This document shows positions 12,326 to 24,391 of a stretch of 64,000 nucleotides of DNA, one piece after another. The notes beneath the pieces were generated by a model. That model made no database searches and was not told where the DNA came from. It worked only from the letters and a program-made list of their open reading frames with translations. The stretch is from Neospora caninum Liverpool (lineage: Eukaryota; Apicomplexa; Conoidasida; Eucoccidiorida; Sarcocystidae), in assembly GCF_000208865.1 (NCBI RefSeq), contig NC_018390.1:530777-594776 (forward strand). The letters run 5' to 3'. The position numbers were made by a program, and so were the translations under genes. The stretch's first letter is position 1, and the number at the start of each line of letters is the position of its first letter.

Positions 12326-15300
12326 ATGTGGGCCCCTGGAGGCTGGTCACCTCCCCACGGAAGTGCCGCGCAAATTTCTGCACTGTCGCCTTCATCGCTT
12401 TCTTTTCATCCTTCTGACTCCACAAAATCTGCTTCACTTCCGGATCTTCCCGACCCTTCGTCCTTTGATTCTCCTCATCCTTCCGTTCCCCCTCTGCCTC
12501 CCTCCTTTCCTCCCTCCTTTCCTCCCTCCTCTCCTCCCTCCTTTCCTCCCTCCTTTCCTCCCTCCTTTCCTCCCTCCTCTCCTCCCTCCTTTCCTCCCTC
12601 CTTTCCTCCCTCCTCTCCTCCCTCCTTTCCTCCCTCCTTTCCTCCCTCCTTTCCGTCCTTTCCTTCTTCGCATTCTTCCAGATGCCCCAGAGCTCAGGAG
12701 TTTCCTCAACAGGCAGCGGTTCGGCGCGACCAACCCGGTTCTTTTCTTCCGTATTTTTCGGAAGGCGAAGAGGCGCGTTTGCTGTCATTTCTGCTCCAGG
12801 CGCTCGCGCCTTCTGCCGCCTCTGCGCTTTTCGCTGAGGAGTTGAAAGCGCGGGAAAAAGAGAAACGGGAAACGCGAGACGAGAAAGGAGACTGCACAGC
12901 TCTCTGTGGCGCTGGCCTCGGCGCTGCAGTCGAGACTCCCGAGGAACGTCCGATCTCCGTTTCCTCGTCGACCTCAGGTTCCCTTTCTTCTGTGCCTTCT
13001 GACCCTGTTGCCTTGCCGTCTTTCGCTTCCTCTCCAGAGTTTGCAGCCTTGCGAGACGTCCTGCTCGGTCAAATTCGACAGCTCGTCGAGGAGGGGAAGA
13101 AAGCCCACGAAGGCTGTCGGCGTCTTCTGCAGGTTTCTCGCCCGGCTTTCGCGTCCACGTCGCGTTTCTCCGAGTCCTTCCGATCGCCCTACGACGCACA
13201 AAATGTCGTTCCGTTCCTGGACCAGATGGAGATCCCGCGCGAGGCCGGCGAAGCGGGCGCAGACGAACGGCGAGCGCGAACGCGAAATCGGCGGTCTGAG
13301 CGGGCCAGAGGCGAGCGAAAGGCCGCCGAGTACGCCGCGGGGAAACAAGGCGAAGCGGGGGGAAAATACGAGCAACGTGGAGAACGCGAACAGGCAGAAG
13401 AGGCTAGAGTGTGGGAGGACGGAGACAGCGAGACACTGGAGAGGCCTTTCTACGAGGCAGAGACTCCCCGCGAATCGGAGGAAGACGAAGGAAGCGACGG
13501 AGAGGAGACCGAAAACGCGGCAACGGAAGGAGAAGACGCTGTTTCAGGAGAACGCGATGAGGCAGGCCAGAAGAAGCTAGACGCGAGGAACGCGAGAGAG
13601 GAGAGAGAAGAGGAAAGAGACCGCATGCACTGCCGTCTCGACGACGAAGCCAGCGTAGGAAAGGAAGAGAAACGGATGAGCGACGCGACTCGCGGCACAG
13701 AGAGGAGAAACGAAGAAGCAGAGAGCGAGGATGCGACAGAGAGGAACGCCGCCGCGTATTTTGGGTGGCAAGCAGGAGCAAGACAAACGAGAGAGAGAGG
13801 TCAAGGGGAAATCCTAAGGGACTGCGATGCTGTCCTTCCTGTGCCTGAGGAAACGTACTCAGATCGTGGCACGCAAGGGAGTAAGAGAGAGTTGCCTTGG
13901 ACAGTCCTCTGGCTCGTAGCCTGTAAACCCACTACACCGCCACACCGGCTAGATGCACATCAACTGCGTTGAAAACCCCTCCCTCTCTTCTCTGGTTCGA
14001 CTCCCTCTGTTTCTTGTCTCTCTCTCTGTTTCTTGTCTCTCTCTCTGTTTCTTCTCTCTCTCTGTTTCTTCTCTATCTCTGTCTCTTCTTCTCTCTCTGT
14101 CTCTTCTCTATCTCTGTCTCTTCTTCTCTCGTTGTCTCTTCTTCTCTCGTTGTCTCTTCTCTATCTCTGTCTCTTCTTCTCTCGTTGTCTCTTCTTCTCT
14201 CGTTGTCTCTTCTTCTCTCGTTGTCTCTTCTTCTCTCGTTGTCTCTTCTTCTCTCGTTGTCTCTTCTTCCCTCGTTGTCTCTCTTCTCCTTCTGTCCCCT
14301 GCGTCTCTTTTCTGCCCGTGATGTCTCTGGTCATTTCGTGTGTGTGTTTAGAGCTGCAGGCGTGGAGTTACCAGTACCGGGTGTATCGGCACGCAGTGTT
14401 GGAGAATGCGATTGTGACGTTGCCGACTGGGGCGGGAAAGACGCTCATCGCCTCGATGGCGACGCACACGTGGCTTCAGAACGCCTTCGCCGCCGACAAG
14501 ATCGTCGTCTTCCTCGCGCCGACAGCCTTTCTCACCCTTCAGCAGCAACGCGCCTTGTCCGCCGTTCTGTCTCTCTTTTGTGACCCTGTGGGCGCAGGCG
14601 CACCCTGGACGGGCCGTCTCGTGGTGCGTCTGCGCGGCATTCTCGAGACGGAAAGGCTTCAAAGAGACGAAGACTGCGAGGACGAAACCGCGTATTTCCG
14701 CCACACGCTCCAGGCCGACTGGTCCCATCCCAAGTACTGGAGCGCCTTCTACTCGGCGCTCTCCGAGTACAGAGCCGCGCTCCTCGACCTGCATCAGGTA
14801 CGAGACTGCGCGAAAGAAGAGGGACGAGAGCGGGGAGGCGAGGAGGCGAAAAGGAAGGCGTGCAAAGCGAGGCGCCAGAGGGAACATAGCGCACTCAGTT
14901 CGGCTCCGACGCTTCGAAACGGTTTTCAGAACAAGAGGGGAAAACGCGTCTGCTGTCGAGGCTCAAGACAAAACACATCCTGGCTCTCTCAACCGAGACG
15001 CCTCCTTTCCCTTTTGTCTCCGTGTCTTCTTCCTTTGCATGGCATTCTCTTCTTAAAACTCTTCTTTCCCCCTCCTTTTTCTTCTCGCCTCTCTCTCGCA
15101 TCTCTCTCTCTCGCTTTCTCGCCTTCCTTCTTCCAGTCCCGTTTTTTCTGTTTGTGCGTGCAGTTGCCTGCGGCGCCTCCAGCAGATTTCGATTTGCGCC
15201 GCTTCAACTTGGGCCGTCTCCTCGCCCCGTTCCGCTTCGCGCCTTCGCAGCGCGCGGCGCTCCTGCGCGAAGGTCCGGGGGTTGAGCATACCAGCGAGCG

Positions 15301-18300
15301 CGGACGCGTCGAGGGCGACGCCCCAGGAGACTCTGAGGTCGACGAGCGTCTGAGCCTCCGCTGGCCGCGCGTCTTTGTCATGACGCCGGATAAATTTCGG
15401 AATCTCGCCTCTCGAGGATTGCTCCGCATCGACCGCGTTGGGCTCCTGATCTTCGACGAGGCCCATCGTGTGGGGCGTCTCCTGCAGGGGAACTCGAGCG
15501 CCTACGCGACCATTCTCGGGGTGTTTGTTCACCTGTGTCGCGCTGAGAAGAAGCCGCGCATTCTCGGCCTCACTGCGTCGCCCATTCCCGACAGAAAGCT
15601 CTGCTTCTTCGATCTGGACAACGAGCTGAAGCGCGCCATGCGAACCCTGGAGACGCTCTTCCAGGCGCGAATTGTGAAGGCCGAGACGGAGAAGGCGCCT
15701 GCGGGGGCAAGTGGAAGGAGACAGGAAGAAGGCGACAACGAGGAGGAAGCGACTCGGCCGCGAGAAGACGGCGGGGCCGAGAGAAACGCCGACGGGTACC
15801 GACGGCTGCGGGCGACGGAGACGGAGGCGCAGAGAGACGACGCGTCCACGTGCACTCTGAGAACTGTGCGCTACCTGCGGGCGCCCGCCCCCTTTTACTG
15901 CGACCGCGAACTGCGCGTCCTGCATCGCCTCCTGAGCAGAAGATCCTGGGAGACAGGGCGCAGAGCGGAAGGCGAGGGCGAACAGACGGCGGGGAAGTCC
16001 GCGGAAGACGCGTCAGACGCGTCAGACGCGGGCTTTGAGACGGAGCAAAGCGACGGAGAGAGGAGACGGGAAGCGCGATACCTCGGAGAAAACGAAGCAA
16101 GAGAAGAAAGGAAAAAGCGACACATTCTGGAGGAAACAGACGCGAAACAGAAGAACGACACGGAGAGGGAAGAGAAGAAGGAAGAGAAGAACGAAACGGA
16201 GAGCGAAGAGAAGGAGCAAAGAGAGGAGATGGACCTTGAAGAAGGCCAAGAGAAGAGTGAGGGACGCGCGAGCGCAGCGAGGTCGAGGGGGAGAGAAGAC
16301 GAGGCCTGGCAACACTTTTTCGAACGCGAGACCCGAGGTCGCCACACTTACTTTTCGTTTTTGCTTCAAGACGTTCTTGACATCTGTTCGGCCTTTTTCT
16401 ACGTCGAGGTGACTCGCCTAGAGGGTGGACGAGAGGAACGTGGAAAGAGCGAAGATCAGCCCGAGACAGCGAATGGGGAAACTTCCCCAGGAACCCGCGA
16501 ACGGGGACCAGGCGGAAGCTGCGCCTCGTCTTCTCCCTTTCCCCAACCGTCTTCTTCTCTTTCTTCCTCTCTTCCTTCTCTTTCTTCCTCTCTTCCTTCT
16601 CTTTCTTCCTCTCTTCCTTCTCTTTCTTCCTCTCTTCCTTCTCTTTCTTCCTCTCTTCCTTCTCTTCCTTCCTCTCTTCCTTCTCGTTCGCCGTGGTCTT
16701 CTTCTTCTCCGCCGCCGTCGTCTTCTTCTTCTCCGCCGCCGTCGTCTTCCCTGTCCTGGGACTCTTCACAGTCTGGACCGCCTCGGTCGGACCTTCTCTC
16801 CGATGTCGTGCACGAGGAAGACGTGCGGCTGAACGTCGAGGTGATGAGGCTGCTCTGGAGGAGCGTGGAGACGCCTGTGCGTCAGAGCGCGAAGCGGAAG
16901 TGGGAAAATTTCCGTCGGCACATGCTGCACATCCAGCGCGACTTGGGCTTCTGGTGCGTGTGGAGGCTCAAGGCGAAAGTCGACGAAGAGTTCGCAGCGT
17001 GGCAGAGACGCCTGGCCTGTGGCCAAGGCGGCGCGTCGAATCTCGGCCCGGGAGACGACAGCGGCGAGGGAGACACCAGAGGCGAGACAGACGGGGGCGA
17101 GACAGATGGCGGCGAGGGGAGAGGGCGAGGAGACAAGATCGAGAAGCGAACGGTTTTTCAGGGAACAGACACCGGAGAAGGCAAGAGAAAAGCGAAGGAA
17201 CAGCGTGCCCAAGACAGACCGCGCTCTTCCTCTCGTGCCTCGTTGCCACTCTGGATTTTTTTTCCGTTTCTCCCACCTCCTCCCTGCCACGGCCGGTGCT
17301 TCCGGTCCTCTTCCGCTCCATCTTTTTCTGTTTCTTCTTTCGGCAGGGCGGGAGCGAAGGAGGCTGTGGCGGCTCTTCCCGTCGACTGCCTGCTGCGTCG
17401 CCTGTTTTTCGGGTATTTCCACTTTTTCTCCAAACTGCTCTCCGCGGCTCTGTCCAACTCCGATCTGAAACTGACCATGCGTCTCTGTCGCTCGCGCGAC
17501 CTCGCGCACTTGGGGAAGGCCTTCGACGCCCTCCCTTCTCGGGGACTCGAGGCGGAGGCGACGCGAGCTCTGGTTTTGCAACGCGTCGCCTGGTCACTCT
17601 TCTCCCACAAGCTCGTGCAGCTCGACCGCAGCCTGCGCGAGGCCTTCGGCGAACAGGCGCAGACGCAAACGCGGGAAGGCCTGCGCGGGGAGACATGCGA
17701 AATCAGAAAAGAACAAAGGATCCAACTCGGCCGAGACGCACAGAACGCAGCGGAAAGCACAGACTGCGAAGCCGCACGCAAGTCCAACAGTGGCGCGAAC
17801 CTCCGCGCTCCTCCCCACTCGTCTCCCCCCTCGTCTTCCTCCTCGTCTTCCTTCTCGTCTTCCTCCTCGTCTTCCTTCTCGTCTTCCTCCTCGTCTTCCT
17901 TCTCGTCTTTTTTTTCTTTTCCTCCTTCGCCTGTCCCTTGTTCGCCGTCCTCGCCAGGCCTGGCTCTGGGAGACGTCCCGAAGTGCGGACTCGTCTTTTG
18001 TCGGCGGCGCGTGGACGCGTGGCTCCTGTGCGAGTTCCTCAAAGCCCGTCGCCTCTTCTTCGTCGACTGGATTTGCAGTTCCTCCGTCGCCTCGCAAGAC
18101 GCCGCCTGGCTCTTTGGAGTCGGAAAGGCTTCGCGCGACCGAAACCGCTGCCTCGACCGCCTTCGTGCCACGCACGTAGTCTGGGAGAAACTCAAGGCTT
18201 CCAAACACAAACTCCACGACCGCACACAAAGATCCGAACAGACCTCAGTTCCGCAACAGCTCTCCTCTTCTTCCTCTTTTTCTTCCTCTTCTTCTTCCTC

Positions 18301-21300
18301 TTTTTCTTCCTCTTTTTCTTCCTCATCTTCCTCTTCGTCTTGTTCGCCTGATGGAGATGGAGGGAGAGCCGTGAGTCGTCTGATGCGTCGACTCGGCTGG
18401 GGGGCGCCTCTTCAGCTTCTCGTCACGACTTCTGTTTTGGAGGAAGGCATCGACTTGCCGGCGTGTAACCTCGTCGTCCAGACGGATGTTCCCTCCTCGC
18501 TCGTTCGCTACGTCCAAGCCAAAGGTCGCGCGCGGAAAAAACCTGCGGAATTCATTGTCCTCTGTCCCGATTCGGGGCCCGACCCTTCCTGGATGGACGC
18601 CTCACTTCCCCCTCCCTCTTTCTCATCGCTCGCTTCTTTACAGTCGCCACCTCCTCGCCCCATCCCTTCTCTTTCTCCTCTTTCTCCTCTTTCTCCTCTT
18701 TCTTCTCGTTCTTCTTGTTCTTCTTTGCTTGCGTGGTTGGAAGAGAACGGTGAACGGTCGCGAGGCGCGGTCTGGGCCTCGGGCGCCTCGGGAGCTGCTT
18801 GCATGCATGGCGTCTCTGGGAGCTTCTCCGAGCTTGCGTGGCTGCAGGTCTGCGAAGCGAAGGCGGCGGAACTGGCGTGCGACGTCGACGCGCCGGAGAC
18901 GCCCGGGCGTTCGCAGCCGCTGCGGAGACTGCGGAGATCTTTCCGCCTGGAGGAACTGCTGCTGACGCGCACTGGGACACTCGTCCACAGCGCCTTCGCC
19001 CCCGCGCTCTTGCGGGAAATCGTCGATGCATGCACAGTTCCGGACGCCCGAGGCGCGGGAAAGACCCAGATGCTAGACGTCCGCGGAAACGCACTCCGCG
19101 ACACAGACAGCCCAAACTCCAGACTCCGCGAGACTCCAGGAGATGGAGCAGATGTGAGGACTGACAAGCAGGCCTTGTCTTTCGCGTCCCTGGAGGGGCG
19201 TCGTGTCTCTCGTCTCTCTGTGGGCAAGGCGACGCCTCGCGGAAGAGCGCCTCCCCTCCGTGTGCTGCGCACGGAAGACGGGAAATGGGCCTTGGATGTT
19301 CCTTCTCTCCAGGGTTTTCGGGCGTCTCCTCTCCCAGCCTTCTCTCTCGAGCTCTCGCCTTCCGCGTCTGCGGCTCTGCCTGCCACCGCCGCCTTCGCGG
19401 TCCTCGCTCTCCAGGCGCTTCGCCGCCTCGTGGCAGAAGGGGTCGTCGACACTTTCCTCAGATGCAGAGACGCCGACTCGGTCCAAGTCGACAGGAACCG
19501 CGGCGACAAAGAGCGGGAAAAGCGCGAGAGTTGGGGCGGAGTCGGCGCCGTGGACCTCCTCTGGAGGGAACTTCCCGACTGCTTGATGCCCCCACGTTCG
19601 TGGCGAGGCTGGCGGACGGAAGAAACCAGCGAGAGCGAGAACGCGGGGAAGCCGGGAGACGAGCCAAGGATCGGCGAGCGAGAACGCAGAGGAGTCCTCA
19701 AGGTGAAAGACGGACGGCAAGGAACAGCACAGCCCAACGGCCGAGCTGCGCGAACGGAAACCAAGCGTCAAACAGACACGGCGTCTCAGCCGGGGAAACC
19801 CCGCAAACATTCACGGCCGTAGGTCCTCGCCTCGCGCACAACACCCCTCGCAGCTCTCCTTCCGCGTGTCCAAAACCAACCGAGAGATGCGCCTCGCGTT
19901 CAAACTCTCCTCTTCTCGCTCGAGTCTCCCTTTACCTGTCTCTCGCCTCCTCGATCCACGTCTCGTGCTTCTTCTCCATAGATAGAGAGAGATACACATA
20001 GAATGTTTGGTGGAGTATATACGTGATATGTATTACGTATCTATATATATATATATGTATATATATGTATATAAGTATTTGTGTGAGTCCAAAGGCACAT
20101 GTAGATGTGTGTACATCTGTGTAGGCGACTCGGGGGTGCGACGTGAGCGCACATGCGGTTTGTTCTTGTCTCGCTCGTTTTCGGTTGTTCCTGAGTCGAG
20201 CAGGGTGTCGGGACGCCGCGCTTCTTTGCCGGGTTCTCAGTCGCGCGAGGCTCTGGCTTGGTTGGTTGGAAGGCCCCGTGCCAGCCACAGCGCGCGCGCG
20301 AGAGTGCCCGTAGGCCATTGGATTCTTGTTCGCATGTCGCCGTCTCTTTCTCTCTCGGTTCGTCTGTCTCCCAGGCCGCCTCCGCCCGCGGGCGTCACGC
20401 GCCTGTTCATCCACCGGGTGTGGTGCACGCCGCTGACGGCGCGCGAAGCGGCGCTGGAGCGGTCCTGGGTTCCGCCGAGTCAGAAGAAGAAGAAGGAACG
20501 TCTCCTCAGGCGGCTGAAACGGGCGCGAGGTTTGCTGCCGTCGCCTCTGTACGCAAGCGGAGGTTTCTGCGGTCTGTGGAGACTCTTTGCCGACGCCGAG
20601 GCGTCTCTGCGAACGGCGGAAGTCGCGCTCGAAGACGATTTGCGGTGTCGAAAGACGGCCGCAAAAACGAAGGGCGAAACCGAGACGAGAACTGGAAAAG
20701 GTTTGGACAACGGCCTGTGGTGGTTTGGCAACCGACGGCAGCGAGAATCCTGCTTTGTGAGGAGAGAACGGGAACGAAGTGGCGAAACGGGGGTGAAGGG
20801 AAAAGATACACAACAGAGACCGGTCGCTGAGGGAGAAGAAGAAGAGGAAGCAGAAGAGGAAGAAGAAGAAGAGGAAGAAGAAGAAGAAGAGGAAGAAGAA
20901 GAGGAGCGAAAATTGAAGTCGCAAGAGGAAGCGGAGAACAGACAGCGGAGAGGAATACTGCAGTTGATACGTTCACGCATCGACGCCGTCGCGGAGGGGC
21001 GCGGACCGGATAGTGTCCTTCAGGTAAAACGCCTTCGACAGCCAAAAAGAAGAAAAGAAAGATGTGCATGCACACCTCGAAAGAGGGCAAGAGAGTAGAG
21101 AGACGACGAGAGGAGAGAAAGGAGAGAGAAGAGAGAAAAGAGAGAGAGAAAGGGACCGAGAGAGAGAAAACAAGAGAGTTAGAGACGGAGAACGAGAGAG
21201 ATGGGGGAACTCCGAAAGGACTGCGATCTTTTGCTGAGGGATTCCGAGACGCGTGCAGAGAACCGTCTGCTGGAGACGAGTGGGGTCATGCAGCAGTGCA

Positions 21301-24300
21301 CTTGCCGAGAGTTTCTGGTGTCTCGGGAGTTCGTTTTCTCTTTTTCTACCCTCGGTTTTACCTTGCCGCACTGCGCTTCTTTTCGTCGCCTGCTTCCCAG
21401 CCTCTCTGTCTGTTGCTCTCACGCCCCATCGCGTCGCCGATGGCCTTCCACGCTGTGCATCCCGAGGCGGAGGCGACAGGTCCGGCGGCGAGGCGGCGCG
21501 GCTCCACCGAGCCGCGGTTTGGTTCGCGCGGAAAGGAAGAAGGAGACGAAGACGCCTGGAATAGCCAAGACGCAGAAGAAGAAGAAGAAGGAGAGGGAGA
21601 AGGAGAGGGAGAAGGAGAAGAAGACGAAGGAGAAGAGGACGAGATTCCAGGACTGATGAGGGTGGAAGTTGAGAAGCCAGAGAAAACGATGTTCATTGAT
21701 CTCCCAACGGCCTACGTCGAGCAGGTGCTTCTGGTAGGTTCTGAGAGCAGGCACAGCGGAGGAAAAATGCAAAACGATCTGTTTTTCGCGTCCTTTGCGT
21801 GTGGGGCTGTCGTCTTTGTGTGTCCTCGCGCGTTGTTTTTGGATGTTCGAAACGAGCGCTAAACAGAAAACGAAGCAGGAAGAGAAGACGAAAGGGGGGA
21901 CGTGTGGCGCGAAGCCCCAGGGGGGAAGCATGAGGAAAAGGAGAAACTGAGGTGTATTTTAGGATACGGTTCTGTCTTCGATCTCCTTTGTGCGGCACAG
22001 TTCGTGAAGGAGTCTTGTCTTTCTCTCATGCACCCATTTGAAACGACACACATCATGTGCTTCTGTTCAGCGGTTCACACACATCCATCTTTGTCGCCTT
22101 CTTCAACTCTTCAACTTCTCTCCCAGTGGCACGTGCAATCCTCTCATTCTCGCCGTTCTCCAGTTTCTCTCTGCTCTCCCGTCTCATAACTCTTTTTCTT
22201 CCTGTTCCTCTTTTTCTTCCTCTTCTTCTCCCTCTTTTTCTTCCTTTTCTTCTCCCTCTTTTTCTTCCTTTTCTTCTCCCTCTTTTTCGTCCTCTTCTTC
22301 TTCCTCTTTTTCGTCCTCTTCTTCTTCCTCTTCTTCTTCATCTTCTTCTTCATCTTCTTCTTCCTCTTCTTCTTCCTCTTCTTCTTCCTCTTCTTCTTCC
22401 TCTACTTCTTCCTCTACTTCTTCCTCTTCTTCCTCTTCTTCTTCCTCTTCCTCTTCATCTTCTTCTTCCTCTTCTTCTTCCTCTTCTTCTCCCTCTTTTT
22501 ATCCCTCTTTTTCTTCCTCTTCTTCCTCTTCTTCTTCCTCTACTTCCTCCTCTTCTTCGTCCGCTTCTTCTTCTGCTTTTTCCTCTTCATCCTGTCTTAG
22601 AGGGGAGGGAGAGAAGAAGTCTCGTCTCGTGTCTCTTCCTCTGCGTCTCTTCGCTTCTTCTCGGCTCCTCCCGTCCCACGCGCCTTCTCTCTTTTCGCCG
22701 CCGCCTTCTTTCTCCTCTCTTCTCTCTCTCGCGGTCGAAGACGCGAAAGAGAAAAGTTCTCTTTACTGTCCTTCGCTCTCTTCCCCCTCTTCGCTCTCTG
22801 CTTCTTCGGAGGCCCGAGAAGAACAGCTGAAGACGCGGGTGGCGGAAGCATGCACGAGCCTTGCACAGGCCGGTGTGGTGAATTTGCAGCGCGTTCTCTT
22901 TCCGTTTTTCCTTCTCGCGCCGCTCTCTCCTGCAGACGCGAAAAGCGTCGATCTCGACTTCATTCACCGCGTCGCCAGCCTTCGTGTGTTTCTTCGCAGC
23001 GGTCAAAGGTCAGCATTTTCTCTCTTCTCCAGATCTTGTCGTCCTCTCGCCTCGCAAAACACAGAACCTCTCTCTACACCAGAAACGCCTGCGCCTGCCT
23101 GCGATTCAAAGGATATATACATGCCTACACATCGCTGTGTACATCTCTATATATACATATTTATACTGCGCACACGGGTTTATATAAACGTATGTATATA
23201 CACAACATTCGTTTTTTGTGCATATAAATATACATACGTATATGTGTATAATTGTATATGCATGTGTGTATGTATCTTCTTGTCAGTTTGTGAATTCTTT
23301 TGCAACGCGAGTGTGCGGTGAGCGGGTCGCGGTGGTCAGGTTCTGCACTTTGAATTGGAAGGGAGTAATGAGCCGACATGGAGGCGCTGGTACAATCCGG
23401 GGATTGGAGCCGCCAATATTATCTGACCTGTTCTCCCCGGCGTATGTCTTACGACCGTTATAGAATTTAGAAGCGTCCACACTTTCTTTTCAGCCGCCGG
23501 CGAGGCCTTCTGGAAGCCTGGGAACGCCCTCCGTCTCTTCTACAGCTCCACGACCGCCGTTCCTTCCGGGGCGCAGTGGAGCGTCTGCACTGTCTCCCGT
23601 CCCTCTCCGCAGTTGCGCGTCTTTTTGGAGAAACCCGCGGAAAAGCAGGACAGGAGGATCGCGTCTCTCTGGAGTCCAAAGGCGGACGCTGGGGAAAAGG
23701 GGAGAACGCCACCCGCGAAACAGAGGAGACAGCCTCGCCCGCCGTTGACCGGGGACTCTTGACCCGTCGCCTCCCGCAGCCTGGCAGCAAGAGCCCGAGA
23801 CGGAAAGAACGAACAAACAAGAACGAAAAAGAGGGAGAAGAGGGAGAGGAAGAAGGAGAGATGAGAGGAGAAAGGACGTTGTCGAAAGACGAGCGTTTTT
23901 TTCTGATGCTTCAGACCTATAACGGCGACAGTTTGTATCGCATTAGCGACACGGCGCAGGCTGGGAGTCGACAGGAAAAGAATCTTATGCGTAGGTTGCG
24001 TGCCGAATTCGAAAAGGAAGAGAGCACAGAAAACAGGGGAAAGACAGAGAAGGACGAAAAGAGGGACGAGCGCGCAAAACCGGAAGGAAAAGGGAACTGC
24101 CGAGGCCATCTACTCGGAGCGGCTGATCCAGGTTCCTCCTGCGCGCCGAGAAGTTCTCGTCTTCCCTCGTGTACCTAGACGTGAAGAGGAAGAAAGCCTT
24201 CCACGATTGTCTCATTCATCCCTCCGCGTCTTCATGCTGTCGCCACAAATGCTCAACCCATTCATTATACAGATATATATAAATATATATAAATATATCT

Positions 24301-24352
24301 CTATGTGCGTGTAAGGCTTCACTTGTTGACATATAGGTAAACGTGGATGTAT

Positions 24353-24391
<39 letters not shown>

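Noticed and set aside
11994..13199. 401-codon minus-strand frame with Arg-Glu repeats
   Set aside because: It starts with GTG, its repeat is the antisense of the Pro-Pro-Ser-Phe repeat in the Dicer frame, and most of it has no homology. Only its last part (12395-12264) was kept as a candidate RAP first exon.
22144..22353. Lys-rich minus-strand frame
   Set aside because: Antisense of the coding poly-Ser tract of Dicer, with no start or splice context.
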